A stretch of DNA of 64,000 nt from Neoceratodus forsteri (lineage: Eukaryota; Chordata; Ceratodontiformes; Ceratodontidae): positions 1,090,451,001 through 1,090,515,000 of the forward strand of contig CM057453.1 of assembly GCA_016271365.2 (NCBI GenBank). The letters are read 5' to 3'. Under the pieces are notes generated by a model, which did not search any database, had not been told where the DNA came from, and was given only the letters and a program-made list of their open reading frames with translations. Both the position numbers and the translations under genes were made by a program. This document shows positions 34,336 to 44,305 of the stretch, in pieces. Every line of letters begins with the position of its first letter. Position 1 is the stretch's first letter.

Positions 34336-34622
34336 TAAATACTTTTAATTAACTAATCAATTATTCTAATTCATACTATGGGACGGATAAATAACAAGGA
34401 TGAATTAAAATGGTTATTCAGCCCTGTTATCCACTTCTGGGAAGAATAACATGTTAATTTCCATGCAGCTTCATCACAACGATAGTCAGTGTTTCATGGT
34501 ATAAATAGAACATTCCATAGGACACGAAGGAATAAGCTTCTTATTCACTCTGGAATGTTGAAAACAATGCTGACCTAGAACTCAGGGCATCGCTTTGCTC
34601 TGCCTATCATTGCTAGGCAGCA
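34336..34622. other. No feature recognised
   Basis: This is AT-rich spacer between CR1 copies a and b with no open frame or repeat ends. Confidence 0.5.
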
Positions 34623-34725
34623 TTAGAAACATAGACTTTGACAGCAGATAAGGACCGCTTGGCCCACCTAGTCTGCCCATTTCCCTACCTACAGGAAAAG
34701 CTGCAGATCCTAGTTAACCAACAGC

Positions 34726-35184
34726 CTATTTCTTCTTACCCCATACAAGAATTGCTTTATGTCTATCCCATGTATTCTTGAATTCTCCCACAGTTTTAGA
34801 TCCCACAACCTCCTCAGGAAGGCTGTTCCATGTATCCACCACCCTCTCTGTGAAATAATACTTCCTCACATTGCCCCTGACCCCCCCCCCCATTTTAATA
34901 TCCTGTCCCCTTGTCCTTGCACATCTCTTTTTCTGAAAGATGCTACCCTCTTGGACTTTGTTGATTCCACCGAGGTACTTAAAAGTTTCTATCATGTCCC
35001 CCCTCTCACTCCTTTCCTCAAAGGTATACATATTAAGCTCCTTTAGTCTCACCTCATATGGCTTCTCTTGCAGACCCTGCACCATTTTAGTCGCCCTCTT
35101 CTGGATTGTCTCTATCCTGTCTATGTCATTGTGGAGATGGGGTCTCCAGAATAGGACACAGTACTCCAGGTGGGGTCTCACCAA
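34726..35184 (-). pseudogene. CR1 ORF2 C-terminal region, copy b
   Basis: A 152-codon frame starts RPHLEYCVLFWRPHLHNDID and includes ATKMVQGLQEKPYEVRLKEL, GDMIETFKYLGGINKVQEGS and YYFTERVVDTWNSLPEEVVG. These are the terminal blocks of the CR1 ORF2 protein, ending at a natural stop followed by the repeat tail. Copies c and e carry the same blocks with few differences. Confidence 0.8.
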
Positions 35185-35559
35185 CTGTCTGTACAGAGGG
35201 ACAACAACTTCCTGTTTTCTGCTGGTGATGCCTCTCCCTATACATCCCAGTATCTCCCCAGCCCTCCCTACTGCCTTCTCACATTGCTTGCCAACCTTAA
35301 GGTCATCTGATATGATTACCCCAGGTCCCTTTCCATTTCTGTTGTTGTTACTACCTCCCCCACCATTGTGTAATCTTCCCTAGGTTTTGTTTCCCAGGTG
35401 CATTATTTTGCACTTCTTTGCATTGAATCCAAGCTGCCATACTTCTGACCATTCCTCCAACCTTGCCAAGTCCCTTCTCATCCTTTCCACGCCTCCTTGT
35501 GTATCAACCCTGTTGCAGATCTTTGTGTCATCTGCAAAGAGGCATACTTTTCCTTTCAG

Positions 35560-36291
35560 TCACTCTGCAATGTCACTTATAAAGACATTAAAAAGGACTG
35601 GACCCAGTACTGAACCCTGCGGTGCCCCACTAGTAACCCCTCTTTCTTCAGAGTGGACTCCATTTACAATTGTCTTCTGTGTCCTGTTGTCCAGCCGATG
35701 TTTTACCCAGGCTACCACCCTGGGACCCACTCCCAGGCTGGTTAATTTGACAATTAATCTTTTGTGTGGGACTGTGTCAAATGCCTTGCTAAAGTCTAGG
35801 TAGGCCATGTCCACAGCCCCTCCCTGATCTACTACTTTGGTCACCCAGTCAAAGAAATCAATTAGATTTGTCCGACATGACCTTCCCGCTGTGAACCCAT
35901 GCTGCCTTGGGTCCTATGCCCCACTGGCCTCTAGGTACTCAGCAATTCTTTCCTTCAGAAGTGATTCCATCACTTTCCCTACCACACAGGTCAAACTGAC
36001 AGGTCTGTAGTTTCCTGCCTCTGACTTGGTCCCACTTTTATGAAGGGGAATCACATCTGCCTTCCTCCAGTCCTCAGGTACCACACCATCCTCCCATAAT
36101 TTGTTAAAAAGGGTGGTCAGTGGTTTCACTAGTTCTCCCTTTAATTCTTTTAGAATTCTGGGGTGAATTCCATCAGGCCCCATTGCTTTGTCCACCTTCA
36201 GTTTTAGGAGTTCTTTCAGAACCCTTTCTTCTGTGAAAGGACTGGGATCGACCCCCCTATCAAGAGTGCTTCTATTAATTGTATTAGGCAA
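35560..36291 (-). pseudogene. CR1 reverse transcriptase, copy b
   Basis: The 36291-35914 frame has LKVDKAMGPDGIHPRILKEL and NYRPVSLTCVVGKVMESLLK. The 35844-35560 frame has [20 protein letters not shown] (first catalytic Asp), WLDNRTQ-type and [20 protein letters not shown] blocks. The FADDTKI box follows near 35540 in a shifted frame. The protein copies CR1 RNA at the target nick. Confidence 0.8.
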
Positions 36292-38011
36292 CTCTCCCTC
36301 CTCCTCTTTTGTGAATACTGAGCAGAAATATTCATTCAGTGTCCCTGCTTTTTCCTGTCCCTCTCTGCCTACCCACTGTCCATTCTATTCAGCCTCACTA
36401 TCCCTCCCTTTGTCTTGCTATGCTCCCTGATGTAACTATAAAAGGTTTTATCCCCTTTCTTAACCGAGTTGGCTATCTTTTCCTCAGTTTGGGCCTTTGC
36501 TATTCTGACTACCCTCCCTGCTTCCTTATGCCTTAACTGGCACAGCTCTCTATCCTGCTCCTTCTGTGTTTCCTTATACTTCCTGAATGCTATCTTTTTC
36601 TCCGTCTTTCCCTGCCACCTCTTTTGAGAACGATAGTAGCTTTTTATTTCATCTTGATTTGTTTATTTGCTCCACACTAAGGCTTGTTGCCTCTGTGATG
36701 GCAGTTTTGATGTTTCCCCATTGTTGCTCCATCCTTTCTTCTAGCCTGTTTGCTAGTGCTTTTCTAAGGCACTCTCCCATCTTGCCAAAGTCAGCCCTCC
36801 TGAAGTCCAGTACTCTCACTTTTGTATGGCTTGACTGTGTAGCTGAGTTTGTCATGAACCACACTGTTTGATGGTCACTTGTTCCCAGATGGCAACCCAC
36901 TTCTAGATCGGAGATCCTCTCACTGTCCCCATTTCAGAGTATGAGGTCTAAGATTGCTCCCTCATGAGTGGGTTCCGAAACTAACTGTCTAAGGCATGCC
37001 ACCTATAGGGCATCAAGAATGGCCCTGCTCTCTGATGTGGCTGCAGCAAATGTGCTCCAGTTAACATCTGGCATATTCAGGTCTCCCATCCACAGTATCT
37101 CCCCTTTCTCTGCCATCCTAAGAATGCCTTCTATCATATCCTTGTCCATTCCCTCCTCCTGACATGGGGGTCTGCATACAACCCCTATGCGGATTGTGGT
37201 GCCATTTCCAGTCTCTAAGGTGACCCACAGTGCCTCCTCTCCTCCCTGTTTACTCTTTTGTTCAGTTGTTTTTATCCCTTCCTTGACATAGAGAGCTACT
37301 CCCCCCCCTCATCTCCCCTTCCTGTCTCTCCTGTAGGTTACGTACCCTGGTATGTTAACATCCCAGTCATGGTTCTCTGTGTACCATGTTTCTGTGACTG
37401 CTACGATATCCAGGCATCCCTCTTCCATCAAGGACAAGGTTCAGGGAGCTTGTTGCCAAGGCTACAGGCACTGGTACTCATTATCCTCCATTTCCTGATG
37501 GTCTTACTCCTTTTTGCCCCATCCCTGTCCTTCTTGCCTTTGTCACTTTCTCCATTTACCCCTGCCCTTCTCCCTATCGACATCTCTATCTTGGTGTTTA
37601 CCTCACTTACTACCCTGACTTTTTTGGAGGGGCTAAGATGTCTCTGTTCCTTTCCCATGCCTCCCCCTTGGCTAGTTTAAATGCTTGCCAATGAAGCATT
37701 TAAACCTACCACCTAGGATTCTGGTTCCCCTCCTGGACAGCTGCAGCCCATCATGCCAGTATAGGCCTGCATCACCCCATTTGTTGACAACATTCCAGAG
37801 AGAATAAAAAGATTATTCATACATGCCCTATGGAATATTCCCTATTTATACAATGTAGGTGAGAGTCAATCCTTACAGATACATTATTTATTTTAGTCAG
37901 TGAAGCATCCTAAATTAAGATAATAATTTATCTTCAGTTCAGCCATTTATATCCAATTTAGACAGTCACAAAAGAACCCTTCACCAGTAGGAGAGCAGCT
38001 TGAACAATTAT

Positions 38012-38421
38012 GCTCACAAGAAGACCTCACACTCACGCAGTACCTATAAAGTCACATATGACTCAAGGCAAGCACAGTGTAAAGTAAAAAGGCATCTTAT
38101 TACTCATAACATCCAAACAAAGTGCCATTGTGATGGGCATACTGCCAAAAGGTGTTCATATTCTCACTGTTGCCATAGAACAAAACTCAAGGGCATTTTC
38201 TGCCCCAAATAGCACTTTTCACAGGCACGAAACACTGTTGGGATTGGTTCTGTGGCAAGCAACTGTGAGAATGTGAGCACCTTTTGGCAATATGCCCAGC
38301 AGAACAACATTTGTTTGGATATTGTGAATAATAAAAAGCCTTTTTCCTTTACACAATGCTTGTCTTGAATCACATCTGACTTTATAGATATTGTGTGAGT
38401 GCGAGGTTGTCTTGAGAGCTT
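38012..38421. repeat. Foldback element, about 185-bp arms
   Basis: The left arm, about 38012-38195, is the reverse complement of about 38230-38421 with scattered mismatches. For example, CTATAAAGTCACATATGACT (38045) pairs with the segment at about 38363-38385, and GGCATACTGCCAAAAGGTGT pairs with CACCTTTTGGCAATATGCCC. The spacer is about 35 bp. The ORFs on both strands are mirror products of the palindrome. The family is unknown, and no target duplication was found. Confidence 0.8.
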
Positions 38422-38429
38422 ACTTGACT

Positions 38430-38744
38430 GTTTTTACCCAATGCACCACTGCAGCTGTGGGCCATACCCTTTCCTGCTCCAGCTTGGACAATGCCTGATG
38501 ACATCACATTGGGTCTGTTACACTGAAAACAGAGCAGCGCAATCAAACAGAAACAGGTAAATCTTCATAAAAAATGGATTTAAAAGCATTACATTTAAAA
38601 TACATTATAAAAATTGGGTACACAACAGCCTGGCTCAGAATATGCCACTTATTGTCATTTGTGAGGGGGCAGGATCTGCGTAACTCCCTCATGGCTCTGC
38701 CACTTGTGAGTTAGTGCCCTGCCCCCTCAGTCATGAAGATAAAT
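38430..38744. other. No feature recognised
   Basis: There is no supported open frame or repeat end between the foldback and the ATT run at 38746-38766. Confidence 0.45.
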
Positions 38745-40300
38745 GGCATAGTATTATTATTATTATAGAGTTTTTATGTACCAAGTAGGTGCAGTAGAGA
38801 AGATATTTGCCTATTTTCAGGTACGACCCAGTAGATTCACAAAACAGGAGGTAAACAGAAACATTATACAGGATACAGGATGAAGATACACAATTGCATA
38901 TTTGTAAGCAAAGAAACACACAAAGGAACAAAACATACAAAATATATTAACTTGGAGACAAGGTACAGGGTATGGGGGGAGTAAAAACAACAGTACAATA
39001 CAATAACAATCTTAATAGAGGTTATAAATTTGGAGTTTATGATCAGTAGTTTAAACGAGTGCAAAAGCTCAGAGATATACTGATTTTCCAGAGCAGGCTA
39101 CAGCCATATGCAGATGCAGGCCTTGGAAAGGAGGGAGCAATACCAACACTTCAAGGCAAGACTAGAGGAACTCAGCTGGACCAAAGCTGGGATAGAATTC
39201 CACAGTTTCAGGGCAAAGTAGGAGAAGGACAATTCACAAAGTTTGGATTTTATTTAGCTGGTTCAAGAACCTGGGGCACTGGAGCTTAATGTATAGGGAA
39301 TGCTGTTAGGAGTTAGAAGCAAATGAAGGAACGAAGGGACCTGCTTGGTCACCACATTGAAAACCACACCACCCAAAATGAGTTTATGCAAGGCAGGCAG
39401 GGAAAGCCATCCAAGTTTGGAGTAAGGGGTACAGTGGTTTGTGTACCTGCTGGAGTCCAGGGAAAGCCTGCAGGTATTATTCTTGGCTATGTCCCACTTT
39501 TGGAGGACAGTCTTAGAGACAGAGAAGTAATATGGCCATCCTGTAAATCTGTTTCATAGTAAAATGCCACAGGCAATGGCAATATGGGTTTTTGGGGTAA
39601 GGTTGTCTATGATTTTCAAGAAAAGCCCCAGCTTAGTGTTCATTGCTTTACAAGCCACAGAGATTTCTGCTGAAAAGTCCAGCAATGTGTCTGGCATGAC
39701 CCCCAGATAGGTAAAGGAGGAAACAGTGAAAGGCAGGATCCATTCACCCCAGTGACTGTCAAGGGGGCATGGCACCTTATGACTCTTGTGGATGAGCCAC
39801 AGAGCATGGCTTGAGTCTTAGTAACATTCATGAGGAGCCTATTAGTGTGGAGCCACGCTTGAACTGACTGTAAGTCAGAGGAGAACTGACAATTGAGGTC
39901 TGAGATGCTGCAAAAACTCGTGTAAAGGACCAGGTCATCAGCATACAGGCTAGGCATTCAATACTGGAGACCAGTCTAGATAGAGTTTATGTGTAGAGAG
40001 AGAGAGACAGAAAAGAAAGGACCCCAAAATAGATCCTTGTTTTACCCCAACTATGATAGCCACGGTGTCAGGCAAAGAGTAGCCATATCTAATTCTCTAA
40101 CATCTGTTTCCCAGGTAGTTATGGAACCATGACAGGGCAGTGGGAGGGACACCTAAAGCACTGAGTTTATCACACAAGAGGATATGGTCCACCAAATGAA
40201 TGGCTTTGGTGAGGTCAATGAAAAGAACACCTATGAGTTCACCCCCATCCATGGTGATAGAGATGCTAGTGGTGGGTGATAGGAGGGAAACAGTGGTGCT
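38745..40300 (-). mobile_element. Non-LTR retrotransposon, clade unsettled, minus copy
   Basis: Minus-strand translation gives FIDLTKAIHLVDHILLCDKL (about 40230-40170), GVKQGSILGS (about 40055-40020), YADDLVLYTSFCSISDL (about 39945-39895), VTKTQAMLCGSS and FTYLGVMPDTLLDFSAEISV (about 39715-39655). The 3' end appears to be the TAA-type run at 38746-38766, a tail type known from I-group elements among others. Frames are shifted at several points. The copy is 5' truncated near 40300, where an opposed copy begins. Confidence 0.7.
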
Positions 40301-40590
40301 GTGGTCTTGCTTGAATATATTCTGAGTCAGACCACTGTATCTCTGATATTGTTTAATGCCTTACCTGCAATACGTAAGCGCTTCAGGGTTCTGTTGTACA
40401 TCGATGATGAGGTATTATACTCAAAGTCTAGGAATGTTGATGAAATAAATTTGGGACTGTGTTCTGACCTTCATCTCCTCCAGAACTGGTTTCAAACCAA
40501 TGAGCAATTGCTTAATAATGGCAAAACTAAGACTGTGCTCTTTGGCTCCAGTCTGAATGTTCTTATCCACATGGGTGATCTCTGCCTGAA

Positions 40591-41946
40591 TACAGTGTTC
40601 CGTCGCTATAACGGCCCTCATTATAGCGAATCTCAGATATAGTGAACAGCTGTGATGGCTCCCATTGTTTTCAACTTAATCCTTAAGAGGCGCTAATGGG
40701 AAAAAACAATGCGAGCCATCACAGCTGTTTCTGTCCTTTTTTACAGCCACTCTTTCTCTTTCAGCCTTCCTGTTCCTTAAAGCCTAACTGTCATGACTGA
40801 ACCATGTTTTTTTTTCTTCAAAGTGAAACTGCCTCAAGTCTTGCATGCGGTTCCATTTCTACAGAGTTTCTATAGAGTGCTGCAGCATGTCTGCTTAAAG
40901 AATTAGGACAGCAAAAACAAAACATAGAGAATAATGGATAGTTACCTATCGGTAACAAGCTGGTTAGTTCATCAAGAGGTTGCCATGGTGACCACAATAA
41001 CCTCGAGAGCACAACTCGAGAGGTTAGCTCGCCATTGGTAACCTCGAGACAAACTAACACAGCTTGTTACCGTTAGGTAACTATCATTGTTTTTTATAGT
41101 GTAGGATGCCCCCACAACCAGCAAATAAAACATTTTTAAATGGTCCTATGGTTTTTGTCTCTCCCTTGGCGCCACTTTCCTTTGCTCTCTTTTTCACCAC
41201 TGCCACTTCTTAGTTGTGTGACGTGCCTGCGCTAGCGCGTTCGATGTTGTTATGCTGTAGTAGCTACGTAGCTAGTGCAGCATAACAACTATGATGACGT
41301 AGCTACTACAGCATAACAATGTTTTGAAAAGTGCCGTTTTTATTGGTAAGAACTTTCCATTATACACTATAAAACTTTTATTTTTTATTTAAAGATACTG
41401 GAACACTACCTACAGTACATCTTAATGCCTGAAACGCAAGTGCCACACTACCTCTCAAGTGCTGTCACTCATTCAGTCCCGGACTGCAACCCCACGTTCC
41501 CTCACTATAGTTGCCAATTATAAAAGACAAGATCAACCAGATAGCTTGTCTGCCTGCCTAAAGAAGAAAGAAGTCACTGGCCTAGCGTGGCTTACCTTTT
41601 CAGTCCTCTGCTGTGCTGTACAAATTACTGAGCGATTTGATAGACAGTAGATTCTTGAGTAGGGGAGTGCTGTGCTTAGACCTGTGACCTGAGGTGAGTG
41701 ACAAATGAGATCCCAAATATAATATTATTATTATACAGCATTAGGGAATGCTCACGGTTAATGAAGTTCTTGTGGTTTACTGCCCTCAGTTTTACTGTGC
41801 TCATATGCTGCTTTCACAATCTGCCCTCTCATGGGCAGTGGCAGAATTATGCAGTAAAACCTTGGCCTCTCCATATAATAAACCCCTCACTATAGCGCAC
41901 AAATTGGCTGGCCCCAAGGCTTTCGTTATAACAAGGGACCACTGTA
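40591..41946. mobile_element. Tigger/pogo-type DNA transposon, non-autonomous
   Basis: The left end CAGTGTTCCGTCGCTATAAC (40593) and the right end TTCGTTATAACAAGGGACCACTG (to 41944, given here as two joined phrases) are terminal inverted repeats of Tigger type. Both are flanked by TA (40591-40592 and 41945-41946). Inside are two further inverted repeats: GAACAGCTGTGATGGCTC near 40645 against 40700-40730, and TTGTTATGCTGTAGTAGCTA at 41249 against 41300-41320. A palindromic MITE is also nested at 40924-41098. No transposase frame is present. Confidence 0.8.
40924..41098. mobile_element. Palindromic MITE, copy A (nested in Tigger)
   Basis: The termini are AATAATGGATAG (left) and CTATCATTGTT (right). 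The arms begin GTTACCTATCGGTAACAAGC and are about 80% self-complementary over about 80 bp. The 25-bp centre is at 41000-41024 and contains two direct CTCGAGAG-type octamers (CTCGAGAG...CTCGAGAG). Confidence 0.8.
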
Positions 41947-42021
41947 CATCTGACAGCACTCCAATACTATGTGTGAATAGGTTTAAATATCTAAGAGTAC
42001 ATCTCAGCATCTTCCTCTCTT

Positions 42022-43838
42022 ATAGAAACATAGAAACATAGAATTTGATGGCAGATAAGGACCGCTTGGCCCACCTAGTCTGCCCATTTCCCTACCTAAC
42101 GGATAAACTGAAGATCCTAGTTAACCAACAGCCTACTTCCTCCTACCTCCCACTAGAGTTGCCTTATGTCTGTCCCATGCATTCTTGAATTCCCCCACTG
42201 TTTTTGACTCTATGACCTCCTCAGAAAGGCTGTTAAACGCATCTACAACCCTCTCTGTGAAGAAATGCTTCCTCACATTACCTCTGAGCTGTCCCCCCTC
42301 TATCTTTAAATTGTGCCCCCTTGTTCTTGCACATCTCTTTTTTTGAGAGATGCTACCCTCTTGGACTTTGTTAATTCCCTCGAGGTATTTGAAAGTTTCT
42401 ATCATGTCCCCCCCCTCCCTCCTTTCCTCGAGGCTATACATCTAAAGCTCCTTTAGTCTTTCTTCATATGTCTTCTGGTGCAGACCCTGCACCATTTTGG
42501 TTGCCCTCCTCTGGATAGCCTCCACTCTGTCTATGTCTTTGCAGAGGTGGGGTCTCCAGAACTGTACACAGTACTCCAGATGTGGTCTTACCAACTGTCT
42601 GTACAGAGGGCCAACAACTTTCTGTTTTCTACTGGTGATGCCTCTCCCTCTGCATCCCAGTATCCCCCCTGCCCTCCTTACTGCCTTCTCACATTGCTGG
42701 CCCATCTTTAGGTCATTTGATATGACTACCCCCAGGTCCCTTTCCATTTTTGTTTTTGTCAGTATCTCACCCCCCATTGTGTACTCTTGCCCTGGGTTTT
42801 TGTTTCCCAGGTGCATTACTTTGCACTTCTTTGCGTTAAATCTAAGCTGCCATACATTTGACCGTTCCTCCAACCTTGCCAAGTCCCTTTTCATCCTTTC
42901 TGCCCCACTTTGCGTATCAACCCTGTTGCAGATCTTTGTGTCATCTGCAAAGAGACATACCTTCCCCTCCAGTTCCTCCACAATGTCACTTATAAAGACA
43001 TCAGAAAGGACCGGCCCCAGTACCGAACCCTGCGGTACCCCACTAGTAACCCTCCTTTCTTCACTGTGGACTCCATTTACTATTACCCACTGTGTTCTGT
43101 TGTCCAGCCAGTGTTTTACTAGGCTACCACCCTGGGACCCACTCCCAGGCTGGCTAATTTGTTTATTAATCTTTTGCATGGGCCTGTGTCAAATGTCTTG
43201 CTAAAGTCTAGGTAGGCCATGTCCACAGCCCCTCCCTGGTCTACTACTTTGGTCACCCAGTCAAAGAAATCAACTAGATTTGTTTGACATGACCTTCCTG
43301 CAGTGAATCCATGCTGCCTTGGGTCCTGTGCCCCACTGGCCTCTAGGTACTCAACAATTCTTTACTTCAGAAGTGATTCCATCATTTTCCCTACCACTGA
43401 GGTCAAACTAACAGGTCTGTAGTTTCCTGCCTCTGTCTTGCTCCCACTTTTGTGAAGGGGAATCACATCCACCCTTCTCCAGTCCTCAGATACCATACCA
43501 TTCTCCCATGATTTATTAAAAAGGGTAGTCAGCGGTGTTACTAGTTCTTCCCTTAGTTCTTTTAGAATTCTGGGGTGAATCCCATCAGGCCCCATTGCTT
43601 TATCCACCTTCAGTTTTAAGAGTTCTTTCAGAACCCTTTCTTCTGTGAAAGGACTAATATCAACCCCCATATCCAGAGTGCTTCTATTGACTGGATTAGG
43701 TCTCTCCCCCTGCTTTTCCATTGTGAATACTGAGCAGAAATATTCATTCAGTATCCCTGCTTTTTCACTGTCACTCTCTGCCCAACCACCTTCCTCTTTA
43801 TTCAGCCTCAGTATCCCTGCTTTATGCGGAACACTTTA
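42022..43838 (-). mobile_element. CR1-type LINE, copy c, 5' truncated
   Basis: The 3' tail is at 42022-42090 (TAGAAACATAGAAACATAGA repeat-like, then CTTGGCCCACCTAGTCTGCC). The C-terminal frame is 42441-42133. A long RT frame spans 43179-42442 (245 aa, [63 protein letters not shown]), with the FADD box intact. The RT N-terminus is 43721-43362. It is truncated near 43838. Apart from truncation it is only lightly damaged, so it is one of the younger LINE copies here. Confidence 0.85.
42442..43179 (-). pseudogene. CR1 reverse transcriptase core with intact FADD box, copy c
   Basis: This is the longest LINE reading frame in the central region (245 codons). It covers RT palm, thumb and the start of the C-terminal domain. 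The QGSVLGPV loop and the FADDTKI catalytic box are intact. A frame change upstream (about 43180-43360) cuts off the DFSKAFDTV motif, so the domain is not complete in one frame. It ends in KEL at a stop directly before the C-terminal frame (42441), a single in-frame nonsense change. Confidence 0.8.
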
Positions 43839-43851
43839 ATGTTATCACCTC

Positions 43852-44152
43852 TTTGCAGATGACACAAAGATCTGCAGCAGGGTTGATACACAAGGGGGGC
43901 GTGAAAAGGATGAGAAGAGACTTGGCAAGGTTGGCGGAATGGTCAAAAGTATGGCAGCTTTGATTCAATACAAAAAAGTGCAAAGTAATGCACTTGGGAA
44001 ACAAAAACTCAGGGGAAGAGTACAAAATTGGGGAGAGGTACTAACAACAACAAAAATGGAAAGGGACCTGGGGGTAGTCATATCAGATGACCTAAAGGTA
44101 GGCAAGCAATGCGAGAAGGCAATAAGGAGGGCTGGGGGAAATACTGGGATGC
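43852..44152 (+). mobile_element. CR1-type LINE internal scrap, copy d, opposite strand
   Basis: The plus strand carries the RT segment around the FADD box (TTTGCAGATGACACAAAGAT at about 43853) through TTKMERDLGVVISDDLKVGK and KAIRRAGG (to about 44150). It lacks both ends. It lies head-to-head with copy c and next to the tail of copy e. It overlaps the region already present in copy c, so it is not the 5' inversion of that copy. Confidence 0.75.
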
Positions 44153-44305
44153 ATATGTATTCATTAAGTTACAGACTTATGCAGACTACATTTTCTGAAG
44201 GAGTCACACATACAGTATAATAAGTACAGCCCTTTACTGCATACAGAGAAAGTGCTGTGTCAGGAATAGTGGTGGTGGTGGGTTAGAAAATATATGGTAT
44301 TGTAA

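Larger units (their letters stand above)
34624..37795 (-). mobile_element. CR1-type LINE, copy b, most complete
   Basis: This copy covers the whole second ORF on the minus strand. The 3' tail (TAGAAACATAGACTTTGACA, CTTGGCCCACCTAGTCTGCC) is at 34624-34680. The C-terminal domain spans 35184-34726, RT spans 36291-35560, and endonuclease about 37480-36600. The endonuclease start reads WRIMSTSACSLGNKLPEPCP (near 37480-37430). Breaks between frames are few (near 35250-35550, 35850-35910 and 36300-36640). The 5' limit near 37795 is where CR1 wording ends. CR1-group RT wording (CVQFWRPHL, RRATKMVQGL, ERGDMIETFKYL) is unmistakable. Confidence 0.85.
40312..42016 (+). mobile_element. Non-LTR retrotransposon fragment, plus copy, split by Tigger
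   Basis: The plus strand reads FRVLLYIDDEVLYSKSRNVD, LLQNWFQTNEQLLNNGKTKT and VLFGSSLN up to 40590. It resumes after the Tigger element with PILCVNRFKYLRVHLSIFLS (about 41955-42020). The two halves join across the inserted element with one copy of the TA target. The RT box is YIDD, an acceptable variant of YADD. It may be the same family as the minus copy beside it. Confidence 0.7.

Noticed and set aside
43852..44152. 5' inversion (twin priming) of CR1 copy c
   Set aside because: The inverted scrap covers an RT segment already present in copy c, whereas twin priming would give the non-overlapping upstream part.
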